A stretch of DNA of 64,000 nt, from positions 6,330,423-6,394,422 of the forward strand of contig JALIRH010000023.1 of the NCBI GenBank assembly GCA_023055505.1. Direction: 5' to 3'. The stretch is from Callipepla californica brunnescens (taxonomy: Eukaryota > Chordata > Aves > Galliformes > Odontophoridae). The notes below the pieces were generated by a model that saw only the letters and a program-made list of their open reading frames with translations, was not told the DNA's origin and did no database searches. Every line of letters begins with the position of its first letter. Positions within the stretch are counted from its first letter, which is position 1. Positions 11,181-24,850 of the stretch are shown piece after piece. The position numbers and the translations under genes were made by a program.

Positions 11181-13075
11181 GTGAAAATTCATAAAATAAA
11201 AAGAGAAGAAAAATCTTTGTAAGTACATATTCCAAGTTGTTGCAGTCTACAGGTCTGTAATTTATTCCTTTGATAATGATAACACTGCAGCAATATATAT
11301 AATTATTTTAAAGAAAATAGATATTCATCCTTTTCATCAAATATTCTGTTTTTCACCAAGTATTTGCTGCTGAGAGTATTTTTACTAACAGGAAAAAAGC
11401 ATATGTAGAAACATGAAAAATACCTTATGAGTGTTCTTCCTCAGTAAAAGGTGTGTTGTCTCTGTTGCCAGTTCAACTTGCTTAACTCTGTTTGCCTGGA
11501 CTAGATTTCCAAGAATAGTCTGCTAGACAGTGCTGAGAAGAAATAGCTGCTATCTAGACAATAAGAACTGAAAACGTATCCATGATAGAATATTATAATG
11601 TTCATTCAAGAATCATTATTAGAACTGAGCAAAATAGCATGTGCATTTAAGAAAAATGAGAAAATGGAGCCTTATGAAATTCTAAAGGTGAAGCTCCCTG
11701 CCAATACTTTTTGCTGGCACTCTCAGAGAAGCAGCAAATCCTCTCAAAATTAGCTAACAGAATAAAATCTCATAATCAGCACTACCAAGATAGACAATAG
11801 ATATACATGAGTATGATATTACTCTAATTCCACAGACAGATAAGAGCAGACAGGCAGGAAACCAATCAACAAGAGTAAATAAAAGACAAAAGATCTCTAG
11901 CCTGACTTAATCACAGTTTCTTTATATGAATAAAATGGAAGAATTTAAAATGTTGGTAGCTGTGAAAGTTATCAAGAAAAAAAGAGGTAGTTTCTCTTGC
12001 AATTTCACTCATGTCATATACTGACCTTTATAAGGCAGAATGAATACGGCTTTGACTTCAACGAAAGCCACACAGCAATGTACAAAGACTTAGTCAATAT
12101 TAGAATATGTCCACACCATATTTGTGTTGTCTAAACACACAGCTTAGAATTTATTCTAAGCATTAATGTCCAACTCTTTGTAATGCATTCAACTTCCAAA
12201 GGAATGGGTGATTCCCAGTGCTCTCAGTTACTGAGTTACTCCCTCTGAGAATTGATTTCCTGGAACAGAGAATCCTCAGCAGCCTGTTCAGTAGTATCCC
12301 TATCATTTCTTTCTCTAATTGTATCTTAAAGTGCAAAATATTTCTGTGTAAAACTTGATTCTTTCATTTACTTAGTTAGATAGCCTTCTTCACAACAATA
12401 TCCAAGGCAGATCATCAGAAATATTCAGTTTGGTGAAAGGATAAAAAGTGACCTTGGCTATGGCTCCTACTATCAGGAAACAAATGGCAAGATCAGCGAT
12501 ATCAACAGAACAATCTTTTTTCCCTGCTTCTGTTGGAATAAATTAACTCACATAAAATGAATGCAGAATCAGTCTCAGTGTATACATAAATATATTTGAT
12601 TCTTTATTTCTCTTTTCAGTTCCAAAACTATGAAAAACGTCATTCCATGTCAACACCCATTCCTTTATTAACCCAACAATTAGTATTTTAGTTTTAGTAT
12701 TAGTATTTCAGTTTCGTTTTTATTGTTTCCTAAGAATCAGAAGTGATCTCTTATAAGGAAAACTAATATTTACATTTTGTTTCCTTTCATAATTTTTTTT
12801 ATCTTTGCTCACTGGTATTTAAACAGTTTATTTATTTGCTAACTTCTAAGATCGTAACTACAGCAGCATAGAATATAAGTAGAATTATCTGTATATCTTA
12901 AATATACTATTCCAGCATTTTGTTTTTAGCATATTACTAAATTTGATAATGCTTAGGCATGTTGGTCTGAGAAAATTATACAGAGACTGTCCTACAATCT
13001 TCACAAATAATTACAGAATTTACTCATGTCCTAGTATTTTTGAGTAAGAAACAATATATTCAATTTATTTACTTG

Positions 13076-13096
13076 AATAATAATAATAATAATAAA
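13076..13096. repeat. (AAT)n microsatellite
   Basis: Six consecutive aat/taa trinucleotides in AT-rich spacer. Confidence 0.9.
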
Positions 13097-14743
13097 CAAA
13101 CATAACTGATATTCATGCTGCTTCCATTTTCTAGTGGCTTGGTTCCCAGAGCAATAGCCAAGGCCGAGAATGTGACTTCATCATTAATGCAGTCATTTTC
13201 TCAAATCAGCTTGCACAAAAATTGAGTGTACACTGAAAAATCCCTTTATTTTCTAGAAGAATAATGCTAAATGTTATTAATTAGATTTATATATTGCTTG
13301 ACCAATAAGCACTCTAAGAAAAGGGACTGGGGTATAATATAGGTCAGAACAAATAAATACAAGAAGAATAGGCATAACCAATTTTGTGGGGAAAAGAAGA
13401 ATTGGGTAGAGCTATTCATACAAAGATGGAAATGTAATGGGCAGCCCAGAAAATAATCTTATCAATATTATTTCATACAGACTACAGTTAATAGACCCCT
13501 AGAAGTGAGAAAGGGTAGCAAATGAATTAACAAACTTTCTTTCCTCAGAGTTTTGGGTAGCAGTGAACATGTCTTGTAACTTGGAATGGGAGAGGATTCC
13601 AGAGAAAAAATGTGGTATTTGCTTGTGTTCATAATAGGAGGAGACACTGGAGAAAATGAGGTACAATATGAAATACAGGAAAGTAGTTTCTTAATTCTGG
13701 AGTGAAATTCTATTTTAAGTGTAACCAAATTGGTGTTACCTCTTTTACAGCTTCCTTTAATCTGAAAAATTACTTGTCCTACAGAAAATCTAGATTACTT
13801 CATTGCTAATCCTGCTAACAAGAGAAGTAGTTTGTAATGTTAAGAAAGTGAATCATTGCTTAATGTAGCATTAATGCATTTTTCGTATTTTTTTGCTAAC
13901 AAGTTTAAGAGAAGTAAAAGCTGGGAGGAAGACTTCAAATTGTGAAATTTGGGAAACTTTCATAATAATATCTACTCTTTTGTTTCTCCATTTTCATCTT
14001 TTTCCTCAGTTGCCAATGAGATCACTGAGGATAGAAGTTCTGTTACTACAGTAACTAAAAGAGTTTCCATCCATGCAAATGCCAGCACAGAAAAGGACAT
14101 TTCCCCAACTATTAGGCCATCTGAATCCAGACATCTGGTCTCTCTGCTATTTTAACATTTTAGTTCCTGTGTAATTGCTGATTATTGAAAATAGAAGACA
14201 GAGTTCCACATACAAACCTCCATTCAACCCCAGCTCAGTTTAGTGAAGGGGCTGGTGCTTCCACAAATCAATAAAGATCTCAAGAGAGAGCAAAAGATGG
14301 AGCAGCCACGGCGACCAAATTCTTCTTTTGCTTTTAACAACGGCATTGAAAGAGCATTAGGAAATCCTAAGTGATTTCTATTGAATAGAGCCACCTATTA
14401 TTAGTCTTTAAACCAGGTGCTGGATGTGTTTGAAGGCTCTGACAGCCCTGTGCCTGTCCCCAGGGCTACCCACCTGCCCAAGCCCTGATTCCCATGCCAG
14501 CCCTGTATTCATCACCTTCTGCCCCAGCAAGGTCACAGCACTGCTGGGCTTGAGCTCCAAAATGCTCTGACTAGCTGCATTTCGTTTTAATAAACAGATC
14601 TGAGGTCAAGTGAAGTTCTCATGTCCTTTCACTAACTTTTAATTATGACATTATGATATGTTTCACAGGTGTTAGAAGTTGCCAATTAATTAATCACTTT
14701 TGTGTACCCTGTCAAAACACACAGTAGTACCAAAGTATCAACC

Positions 14744-14795
14744 TGTCATTTGAAACAATGACAGTAATAAATGTGGAATGTCAAACAATGACATT
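14744..14795. repeat. Two adjacent TGTCA/TGACA palindromes
   Basis: 14744-14763 has 7-bp arms (tgtcatt / aatgaca, 6-nt spacer). 14777-14795 has 7-bp arms in the opposite order (aatgtca / tgacatt, 5-nt spacer). Together they give four TGTCA/TGACA half-sites in 52 bp, in an AT-rich stretch with aattaattaatcac nearby (14685-14698). Confidence 0.85.
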
Positions 14796-17700
14796 GCTAA
14801 ATAAAAAATGTTGTTACAACCATATAGTTTATATTCAACTCATAAACAAGCCTTTCTAGAAGTTTCACTTGCCTGCAGAGACAGAATGACATCTACTTTT
14901 ATACACTGTTTAGTGACAGACGAAAAAATTTTTGCTGGTCTCACTGTGATACCTGTTCAGGGAACTTCCAAAGGGAGCAGGAACTTTTCTCAGTGATAGC
15001 ATTTCTTGTAAGCAAAGAAAATGCCTAAAATACACTGGAAAACAGCCATGTGAGCCCTAATTTGTGCAATTCATCATCCCAGAAATTATTTCAGAAACTT
15101 AAGTAAATCCAGATTTCCGTATGTAGCACTTTTGTCTCACTTTGATAACAATGCTGGATAATGCAAATAGAGTCTTCTTTTGTTATTTTTAGCTCAGTGT
15201 ATCAATAAATTAAATGCACTAGCAAATAACTAGCATCCAGTCCAGTGGCATTACTTAATTATGAAGTAATACATAAATATGTAAACTATAAACCTAAGTT
15301 TCCTCTGTCCAGTAATTGATTAAAATTATAGGCTGTCTTGACAATGATCAGAGCATCAGTTCAGAGTGCCACTGAGATATTTATTATATTATTATATTAT
15401 ATATAATATATATATTAGATTATATTTATAATCTTGCTTTACTATAGCTTACTACCCTTAAATCATCAGGTAATAGTTTTAAATGGACACAAACATAATA
15501 AGTTTCTTCTAGAACACTGTTTGAAGCAATGGTACTGAAGTTTTTACGCTTACTTTCTTCATTTTGGGCTGCTATTCAAATACCTCTTGTGGAATTGCAC
15601 TGCCTAAAATTGGAATAAATCTACTCAACCCTACCTCTAGTTTCAAGCCAACTGAAACCCAAAGAGATTTCTGAGACTAGAGATGGAATGTTGAAATAAG
15701 GGAAAATGACTTCCTTTCAGCTAAAAAATTTTGCTGAGCCAAGCCCACTATAAAGGAAGAATTGAAGTTGAAACTACTCATTTAGCACTATTCATTGCCT
15801 GGGATGGCATTTAAAATGCTAAGATGAATAGTCTATTCAAAATAATTTCATAGAATGTTTGAAGATTTTTTTTTTAGTGAAAAGAGTCATTTTTTACTCA
15901 AGGAATAAGTGGATATATATTTTCTATAACATTTTACACACTTTGTACAGACTTTGCATACTTAAAAGAGTCTCCAATAAAAAAATACCATCAACATTTC
16001 TTTTAGTTCAGAAGTGTGAGAATCCAGCTCATAATTTCTCTTCACGAAAAATCCAAACAGTTCAGAGCCAGGAAAATGCCAGAGCAGAGATGGAAAGAAT
16101 CAGCCAGGCCTCTCTGACACTAGGAAGGTTGGGGACATAGTGGCCCATGTATTAATGAAGGGAGGATTTGATGCCCCTGGGATAGCTGCCATCTGACATC
16201 TTACTGCATTGAGCCTGAGTTTTGGAGGCTTTGTATTTATAAGCTAGTCCGTGGCACTGCCATAAGCACCATCTAGAAGTGGATTAGTTAATACTCAAAG
16301 CTTTGCATGTTTTTTATTTTTTATTTTTTATTTTTTTTTATTTTATTTTTGCATTTTCCGAGGGAAATGTTCTTCCATGCTCTGGAAGTATAAATGGGAG
16401 AGGCCACAGACAGGAATGAAAGGTATAAGGAACTTTCTTGACAACCCACCTTCCCAGCTGTCCCTGGCTGATCAATCATTGCTCTAAGCTTCTCTGTCTA
16501 CCGTGACAGCAGATGAACTGATCTCTGCTTCTCCACCCCTGCTGCCACAAACACAGCTTTTGAAATGATCATTCAGTGCTCATACAGATTTTTTCTGTAA
16601 TGGCCCTTTCTTGGATGATGACCATAAAATGAACTGCAGCACAGTCTTGCAGATTCTCCTCTCTGTTTCCAAAAGCAAGGCAGGAACTGAGATTAGATGC
16701 CACTTTCTGCTCCATCATGATTTAGGGGCACAGCTAGACCTAACAATAAGATGTTACCATGAAAAGCCAATGTTACAAGGTCACAGTTGGACAAAAATTA
16801 CTGCTTTCTTGATTGTGAGTTCCTTTGCATTTTCCCAAAAGGTAACTGAGGACAAAGTACCTTCCAGAGTCTGTTATAAATAATATGAATATTATGAAAA
16901 TACATGAAAATATTATGAAAAAACATACAAATCTGGGAATTTTACAGGTATTCTGTTCTGCAAGAGGTTTCAGTTGTAGTACTGTTCTCATGGTGCAACA
17001 TAATATCGGAAATATCTAAAAGAGTGGCAATCATACAGTCAGTTGTAAAATGCTTTGCCTCGCCCCATCCCTGTCCCTGAATCAAAACCACAAAAGACAG
17101 AAAACCAACCAACCAGAACAAACAACAACAACAACAATAAAAACTCCACAAGATTTAGAATTAAGGAAAGACGCCATTGGGAAATATATGACTGATTTAA
17201 TTTTAGGTACTAAGTGTGCAGCACTGTAATAAAGGAGTTACCATACAGCAGACTATCACTGTGTCCTGCATCTGCTGACGTTTCCAAGAGGAGCTGCAAT
17301 ACTATCTGATGCTGCAGCTGTGAACACTGTTGGAACTTGCGTCTGCTGAATATTTATATCATGTGCATTTGGCAGTTCACTTGTTTTCACAAGTTCTGTG
17401 GAAATGTAGTAAAGTCGTCCTCTTCAGAGGCACACCCTGACAAAGCCAGTTTTGCCTGTTGATCACACCACGATGATCAATACTGTGATGATTAGGGCAC
17501 ATGCAAGTTCCTGACACATCACTGCCAGTTTAACAGGGCAGTTGCTCCACAGCTGTCTGAAGCAGAGATACTAATCTAAGGCCTAGTAACTCATAGCACA
17601 GACTAAAGCTGGTGTGTGTACATTCAATTGATGCTGGAATCACCATGTAATGACCACTGCTGACATGAAGTACACAATTCATATTGGGCCAAAAGGTGTT

Positions 17701-19154
17701 ATTATGCCTTAAAACGTTAGCAACTCAATCCAAATACCTGAAAGATATTTAATGAGTTGAATTCCATCCTTCTTTTTATAAGAACTTCTGGTGATACAAA
17801 CTTTTGATTTTGCCTTTGAAAACAGGATTACTGGTAAACCAACAAAGTAGGAAAAAAAAGTAGCAGAGATTCTAAAACATTTATTTTAACACGTATCTTA
17901 CATTGTTAACGAAAATTTCATGGTCTAAGTCAATTAATGTGGTGTTCAACCATATCATGTGGCTGATCAGGTGCTTGCTTGCAAGTAGGTGAAAACTAGA
18001 ATAATAGCTGCCAGTTAAGAATTTCCATAGTATACCAATGTATGTGAATCTACGCCAAAACATAATAATAGTGAAACGAATCAATCCTTTCAAAATGTGG
18101 GCTGGTGCTATCACACCATGTAGAAATGATCACAAACCCTACCAAAAGTTCTTTTATTTATTTATTTTTTTCCCCTTTTTTCCCTTCCTTGCAATCCTAT
18201 TCATTTATTTCACATTTTTCTCTCTCTTCGAACTTTCAAGCACCAGGAATGCCAACTGAAATTCCAGGCAACTTTGAACTCTTGAGACCTCATGTTGGCA
18301 TTGTCCTTTCTCAGAATCAGTGCGCTTTACTGTTTCACTATATTTTGCTGCCATTTTTATAGCAGTTCTATCTGAAATACCTAAACATATATCCATGCAC
18401 TACTGAAACAGGAACTAAGAAATTCACCATCAATTATCCATTTTAGGAAAAAACTGGCAGTTTGAGCCAAACTACTAATTTATATCTCCTAAAATGTTAT
18501 TCTCTTAATATTAGCACCAACCTTAATTTCAGTTCTTTGAAAAAATAGTGCCAACAGAGAGAAAGAAGACTTCTTTCTCACACTTTGTAAAGATATACCA
18601 GAATTACAAAGTGATGGCCACATACTTCATCAACTGAAGACAAAAGAAGTCCATTGTTTCAACATTTGTGTAGAATACAATACTTACAATGCAGTCATAA
18701 CACATTATAGACATTTTTGGATAAGTTCTCACTCAGATATGTAGGTTTGAAAGAAAGCTGTTTTATTTTTTTATAATTTTTTTATAAAAAATTTAAGTAT
18801 TTAATGGCTAAAGGTGTCTGAGCCTGTCTTTGTACCAGTCCCTGTGTAAAGTATGCACTGAGAAAATTCACAACAGTGGAATGAAATATAAATACTTCTT
18901 TTCCTTTAAAACTTCTATTTTTTTTTTTCTCTTCTTCATCTTCTTCGTACAAGTTTTGTCTGTTTCCAGCAGATATTAGTCCTGTAGATCTGACTAATGA
19001 GATTTTTTTCTTAAGGTCAAAATCACAATCTTTGACTGCTTAATCTGATTCTGAGAGAGAAACAGTTTCTGTGGAATAACACTGACATGCAAGGTGGTAC
19101 CCAGGTTGACACTGTCTTGTCACTTTATTCAGGCTAGATTTAAATCCAGTGGTT

Positions 19155-19188
19155 GACTGTGTGAAAATTTAGACTGTGTGAAAATTTA
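19155..19188. repeat. Perfect 17-bp tandem duplication
   Basis: The unit gactgtgtgaaaattta occurs twice in succession. Confidence 0.9.
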
Positions 19189-19509
19189 CTTTGCATAACT
19201 ACTTCTGTATTTTTTTTTCCTTGTGAACATTTTAGCCATTAATCGCACTGTTGGCTTTAGTACTGTGGATTTAACTTAACAGTTAAAGAAAAATAAATCA
19301 ACTATGATTTCAGGTTACCTATTACTTATCGCCCCATCATTCTTAGATTCTGTGGATTGCATTTATGAACTACATTTTCAAAGATGTCACATGCAACAGA
19401 TTACAGCAATGCTGCCCCTGCAAAATACATTTCAAAAAAACATTCAGTATCTTTTTTTTTTTTCCCATCCCACAGAAACATATAGCTGATTATGTTAGTT
19501 TTAAGGTAT

Positions 19510-19640
19510 TGTGGTTTGACCCTACCGGGCAGCTGTGCCCCACACCACTGCTCACTTACTGACTGCCTCTGGGCAGGATGGGAAAAAGAATCAGAGCGGT
19601 AAAAGTGTGGGAACCCATAGGCTGAAACCAAGACTGCTTT
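19510..19640 (+). mobile_element. Truncated LTR 5' fragment, likely same family as 10.7 kb
   Basis: Starts tgtggtttgaccctaccggg, the typical opening of bird ERV-type LTRs, then caccactgctcactt and gatgggaaaaag. The similarity fades by about 19640, so it is a 5' fragment only. Confidence 0.6.
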
Positions 19641-22600
19641 CTGTGTCAACCAAGCAATTAAGAATTACCAAACAACCAAAGCTATCGTGCTCTCTTGTGT
19701 TCGCAAAATGAGTTTATTTTTCACTCACATCATCTACAGTTAAAGCCATTTACTATTATTTTGTTAACATCAATGGAAATTGTCCCCTCACATTCTGGAC
19801 AAAGTATTTCCTAAACAGGTTTACCTATATTAATGGGGGGATATTACTGCTTTGGAGGGTTTGTCATTGAAGAATACACACTGTGGTGTTCCTACACACA
19901 CACAGATAATTCCATTAATGTCAAGGTTGGACCATTAGAATGGATAAAGTATATCAAATGAGTACATTCATAGGAAAAATAAACCTTCTTGATGATGTAA
20001 ACAGCAAGATATCTTTCAGCTTCAAAAATATCAAATTGTCATTCTTATATCAGCCTTTTGAGATAAGTCCAGCTTCTGCGATATCTACTTCTAGAATACT
20101 TCAACTGAGAATCAGTATTTGCAGTCCCACCATAAAGCTAATCTCTTGAAAACTTTCTTCTCTTTTCCTTTTCCCCTCTTTCTGAACAAATTCGGATTCT
20201 CTTTTGAGATTGACTCCATTAGACCAGTATTTCAAATGCATGGTTACATTATATTCCAGCTTCTGAATGCTTTTGAATGCTCTACGCAGACAATGGTGCA
20301 TGAAGCTGTATGTGCAGTTTTCTCAGGGAACAAATCCCTCAGCAGAATTTGATTTAAAATATTTTACTTGTGAAAAGTTAGGTAATATAGTTAAGTGAAA
20401 ATGTCTGACAATACACTAGTTCCCAGTGTCCACTGGGGCACATACTACTGTAACTTGTAATTCTGACAGTTAACAACAGTTGTTAAAGTAATGGAATCAT
20501 AGCAAGAACAAGCTAACATGGCTAACATGGCACAGGGCTTGCTGGCAGATTCCTAATGTGTAGTCTCTGTAAACTAGTTTAAGCTGCTGTATTTAAAACA
20601 GCTCTGATCTTTCTTTCCCTTTCCATTCAAGTTGAGACATCTATCTCTTGGTAACGTGCCATTCTTTACTTATAATGCTTTCCATTCTGCTTAATTCTTT
20701 CTCAAAGTTTCCCTTCGATGACTAGCACTCTTCCAGAAGCACATACTCTAAGTGGAATGAGTTTCTCACTTTCTCCTGGGTACTAATCTACTATTCTGAA
20801 ATACTCTTAAAGTCAGAAGACTTTTTTAACAACAGCTTCAAAATTTTGCAGCTCCACATGTATAAGGTGGATGCTTGGAACAAGTAAAAGACTTTGCAAA
20901 GTCCATCTAAGACAGCCAATAGCTTATAATTGGAGGTAAAATAATAAGATAGAAGCAGATGGAGCCCCTGCCCTCCAGGAGCTGCATGCAGCTACTGCTC
21001 CTGACCCCAGGCCTGTTCTGAGCTGTGCTGGCAGCATCCCCTGTGCCCAGCACATCCAACTGACCAGACTGACTGGCTGTACCCAGCAGTGTTGTCACTG
21101 TGGGCTAGTGTGATGATGGTGAGGACCTGCAGGCTATCCCCAGCTGCTGCCCCTGCTCCTGGCTCCCCTCCCATCCCCCAGCACTGTGCCTGCCTGCTTC
21201 CCTGCCACTGTGGGCTCCCCACAGCAAACGCTGCTGCACCCTGTCAGGACCAACCATGACTCCCATTGCATTGTGTTTTTGAGTCTAGCAATGATGTATC
21301 TTCATTGTCTCTAAGCCTGGGCTGCTGCTCACTTTATTTGTAAGGGCCTTTGTAAAGGCCTTTGTAAAGGCTTTCTCCGCTTTTGTTATTCTTTACCTTG
21401 TTACAGGTGCACAGCCAGGTTACAAAACCCCATCCTTTGTTTGGAAGATCAGACAGACAGCACTAGGGATGTTCTCTCAGAGTTTCAGATACCCAGGAGT
21501 TAAGAAGCTACTTGGACTGGCTGATCAAACAACTCCACTTACTACTTCTTTCCAGAGCAAGCAAATGTTTTAGACTTTTTGCTATTCTGAACATGATTTT
21601 TCCCCACTCGGGCCACCTGAGGTTCCACAACCTCAATGTTTAAATGATGTCTCCACTTCAAGGACCCAGGCTTTATATGGAGGAAGCTGAGTACACCAGA
21701 AGATGAGTGGTAGCTCACTCTCACTTATTTGGAGGTGCTGACCCACAGTAGATAAGACTCATATGCTGTTTTTCTCACCTGGACCTCCCCATTACAACTT
21801 TTCTTTTGAGATGCATAGGTAAAAAAGCAAATGGCTCCTGTATCCCAGTAAACAGGAGTGCCATTGCCAGCAACAGGATGTAGGTTTTGTGTAAAGTTGA
21901 TATGCTAAATCAAAGTGCTCAGCACTTGTCAGGCTTTGTATGGACTTCAGTTGTCTTGACTGGAGGCTCTGGATGACTTGCTATACTCATCCCCACAATC
22001 CAAATTGAAGTCATCCACCTTATGACCCAGAGTGTCTGTGGAATTGTGAATGCCAAATCAAAGACACTAGAAGTTTGGGCACATGTCATTTTCGCTACAT
22101 AAACTTGAACTACAAATGTAGTTGAACTAAAATTGCTAACTGGACTTACAATTATTTGATTATTCTCTTAAAACAGTATTTGTTTTGTCCTCAAGACGGT
22201 TCATAACAAAACAATGGAAATTCAAGCAATTAACTCTAGCTTTGTAATCCTTAAACTGGTGACAGAATGAAGCGCTCCTTGATCCATCAAGATCTTCACA
22301 TGCAATGTTGATAGCGATTTATCTCCTGCCATTTTTGATGGGTATGCTATACATTCTCCTGATACAGTTACTGATTTACAGATCCCTTTTCACCCCACTT
22401 CTGTCACTGTGACATGGCTGTGAACTAGATATAATGTAAGCATTTTTTTCAATCTTAGGGTAATTTGGCTAGTGCATTTGATAAAATGTAAAACACATAG
22501 TATTTTTTTCTTACATCTATTTTAAATAACCTGTAAATTAAATCTACTCATCAGTAAGGCATTCAGTGAGATGCTGGAGCAGAAAAACTGATTTTTTTTA

Positions 22601-24689
22601 CAGCTAAATATATTTTAAACTCCAGTTTAATTGAGTTTGATTTTTCATTTTTTTTTTAATTTTTTTAAGTTAAAACTCTTAATCTTTATATTTGATTTTT
22701 AAAGTTATTATTGCTATTTTGTTATTTTTTCTAGTCTAAGAGAAACATAAAATGCAAGCACTGCATAAAAAGCTTCATTTTCAGATCCCTGTATGTACAA
22801 TGCAATTTTGTAAATCTTAATTTAAGATTTATTTTATAAAGATATTCAAGGGTTTTCATCACCCTGACAATTTTCAGGCACATACAGCTTTTATATTTCA
22901 CTCATATAACTATTATGTCCAAGCACATTAATTAGAAAAGAATCTATCCAAGAGTCATTCACAGAAACATTGGTTTTGGCCAGGAGGATAATAGCTAGTG
23001 AATGAAATCAGATTTAAACCTCCTAAAAAAGCAGAAGGGAAAATCCCGGGAAAACCTCAGACAAGTTATTCTGCTTAAAAATAACAAAAAAAAACAAAAC
23101 AAAACAAAACATGTAGAGCAGAATTGTGCAATTTCAGCTTTATTGCACTTACCGGAAAAAATGTGCAGTAAAAGGCTACAACAGTTGGAAACATTTGACA
23201 TAAAAATACTTCTGAAAATGACAGCAACAGATATGAGGTTTGTATATTTGTGTATATTAATTCCCTTTCATTACCAGTTATCTAGACAGAAATATTTAAC
23301 TGATTCTAAGCCTTGCTCATGCACTGTAGAGCTTTAATTGAATCACACACAGAATCACACAGAAGAATTGCTTAAAAAAAGTAATATATATATTTTATAT
23401 ATATATATATAATTTTATGTATATATAAAATCTTGATCCTTTGTATTTCACAGGATCTCAAGTCAATTGATCCATACCTTAAAACACAATTGTCTTTCCT
23501 AAACCGGAAATCTCAGAAAAATGTGAGATTCCTGATAAAATTCAGCTACCTCTTACAATGGAAAGATATAAAGTGTTGAAGCAGAGCTGCTCAAATCTAA
23601 CAGTCATAAGCACTCGGCCTTGCTCTCAGTCCAAGTTGTTGTGAGAATGCCAGCTGGAGCAGAGCCATGAGCTGGCTGGGTAAGACTCTGCACCCAGATG
23701 TAAACAGTGAGGGACACAAAGTCATAATCCATAATTTGGGAACCTGACTTTCCATTGCTTTCCACTCCATTCCCCACACTTTTTGTACTTAGTCTCCAAG
23801 ACTGAGTCTTCCCAGGGCTCCATCAGGTTGTTCTGGCCATGGCATTCAATTCCTGGAGACATACATCAGGGAAGTATATTCCATAAAACTTCATGTTTCC
23901 TTTTGAGGCTTCAGGACAAAGTCCTACAGGCTCTCCCCACACCACCCTACTGCTGACTTGTTCTCTGGGCTCCCCTGTTTTTCCCAGATGAGTTCAAAAG
24001 GAACACTTGACTTGTTCTTGGGGACTGTCTCCTACCTGCAGGGCATTGAAACTGTATGGTTGCTTCCAGCCCCAAAGTTTGGGTCTCCATATGTTGAAAG
24101 GAGTTGCACCCAGCCCCTCCCCAGGTACTACATGGAGACACATGGTCACTTTTCCAGGTAGGTTTTTGGCCATCAGGCTGGGATGCATGTAATGCTCCTG
24201 TAGTGCTCTTAATATAGTGCTTATGCAGTGCTCTGCCCAGGCCAGCTACTGATGTAGACCTCTTGCTGGGTGACTGGGAGAAAGTTGTCAGCTACAAACA
24301 GTACGGCTCCATTTGTCTCTGACCTCTGCCATGCAGCAGTTGCCAAAAGTGACAAGATGCTTATAGCCCTGGCTGTAGAAAGCTGTGTTTGTCTAGCTCT
24401 CTTTGGGTGCTCTAGGTCTCAAAGTACCACCCAGTCTTGCAGATGGCAATAGCAAGCAGCACCCAAAAAAAGCACAGAGCAGGACCTGAACAGCCTATGG
24501 CACCAGTGGATGCACAGGGAGAGGCATTTACTCGGTCAGGAACAAATTCCTAAGACTCTTGGAAGCCTGAATATTTTCAGTGCCAGTCTTCCTGCTTCAC
24601 TTGCCAATGCTCTTGTTAAGGCCAGACACTAATGCAGGTCTTTTTCTGGAAGTGTGGGGAAAACCCCACAGCGTCAGAGGACATTGCCT
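19641..24689. other. Intergenic DNA with a GC-richer island at 20.96-21.25 kb
   Basis: No gene recognised. The segment 20960-21250 is clearly more GC-rich than its flanks and full of ctgctgcccctg-like runs, but no codon pattern or family match supports a gene. Holds an (AAAAC)n at 23083-23110 and alternating AT at 23384-23430. Confidence 0.65.
23384..23430. repeat. Alternating AT-rich microsatellite
   Basis: taatatatatattttatat followed by a longer (at)n run; a simple repeat. Confidence 0.85.
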
Positions 24690-24850
24690 GGGTCACAGAG
24701 TTACATAACTGCTGAGCTTGGGATGGACCTCTGGAGGTCTTCTGCTCCAAACTTTCCTTCACTTCCCTGCATCACCCAGAGCAGGTTCTCCAGGACCACG
24801 TCCAGGCAGCTTTGAAAGATATCCTAGGTGGAAGCATGGTTGTCTCAGTC
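24690..24850 (-). mobile_element. Divergent CR1 3'-region fragment, reverse orientation
   Basis: Reads as the reverse complement of the CR1 tail: gggatggacctctggaggtc, then cagagcaggttctccaggaccacgtccaggcag and tttgaaagatatc. It lacks the terminal octamers and carries many substitutions, so it is an old insertion. A T tract follows at 24909-24930. Confidence 0.75.

Larger units (their letters stand above)
11181..19509. other. Intergenic gene desert
   Basis: 8.3 kb of AT-rich DNA without a recognisable gene or transposon. Contains (AAT)n at 13076-13096, AT-rich alternating sequence at 15375-15430, (TTTTTA)n at 16310-16350, (AAC)n at 17117-17139, a perfect 17-bp tandem at 19155-19188, a 9-bp-arm palindrome at 12142-12161 and the TGTCA/TGACA palindrome pair at 14744-14795. 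Confidence 0.7.

Noticed and set aside
12142..12161. Palindrome gcttagaat-tt-attctaagc
   Set aside because: Arms of only 9 bp in AT-rich DNA are expected by chance in a window this size; noted but not reported as a finding.
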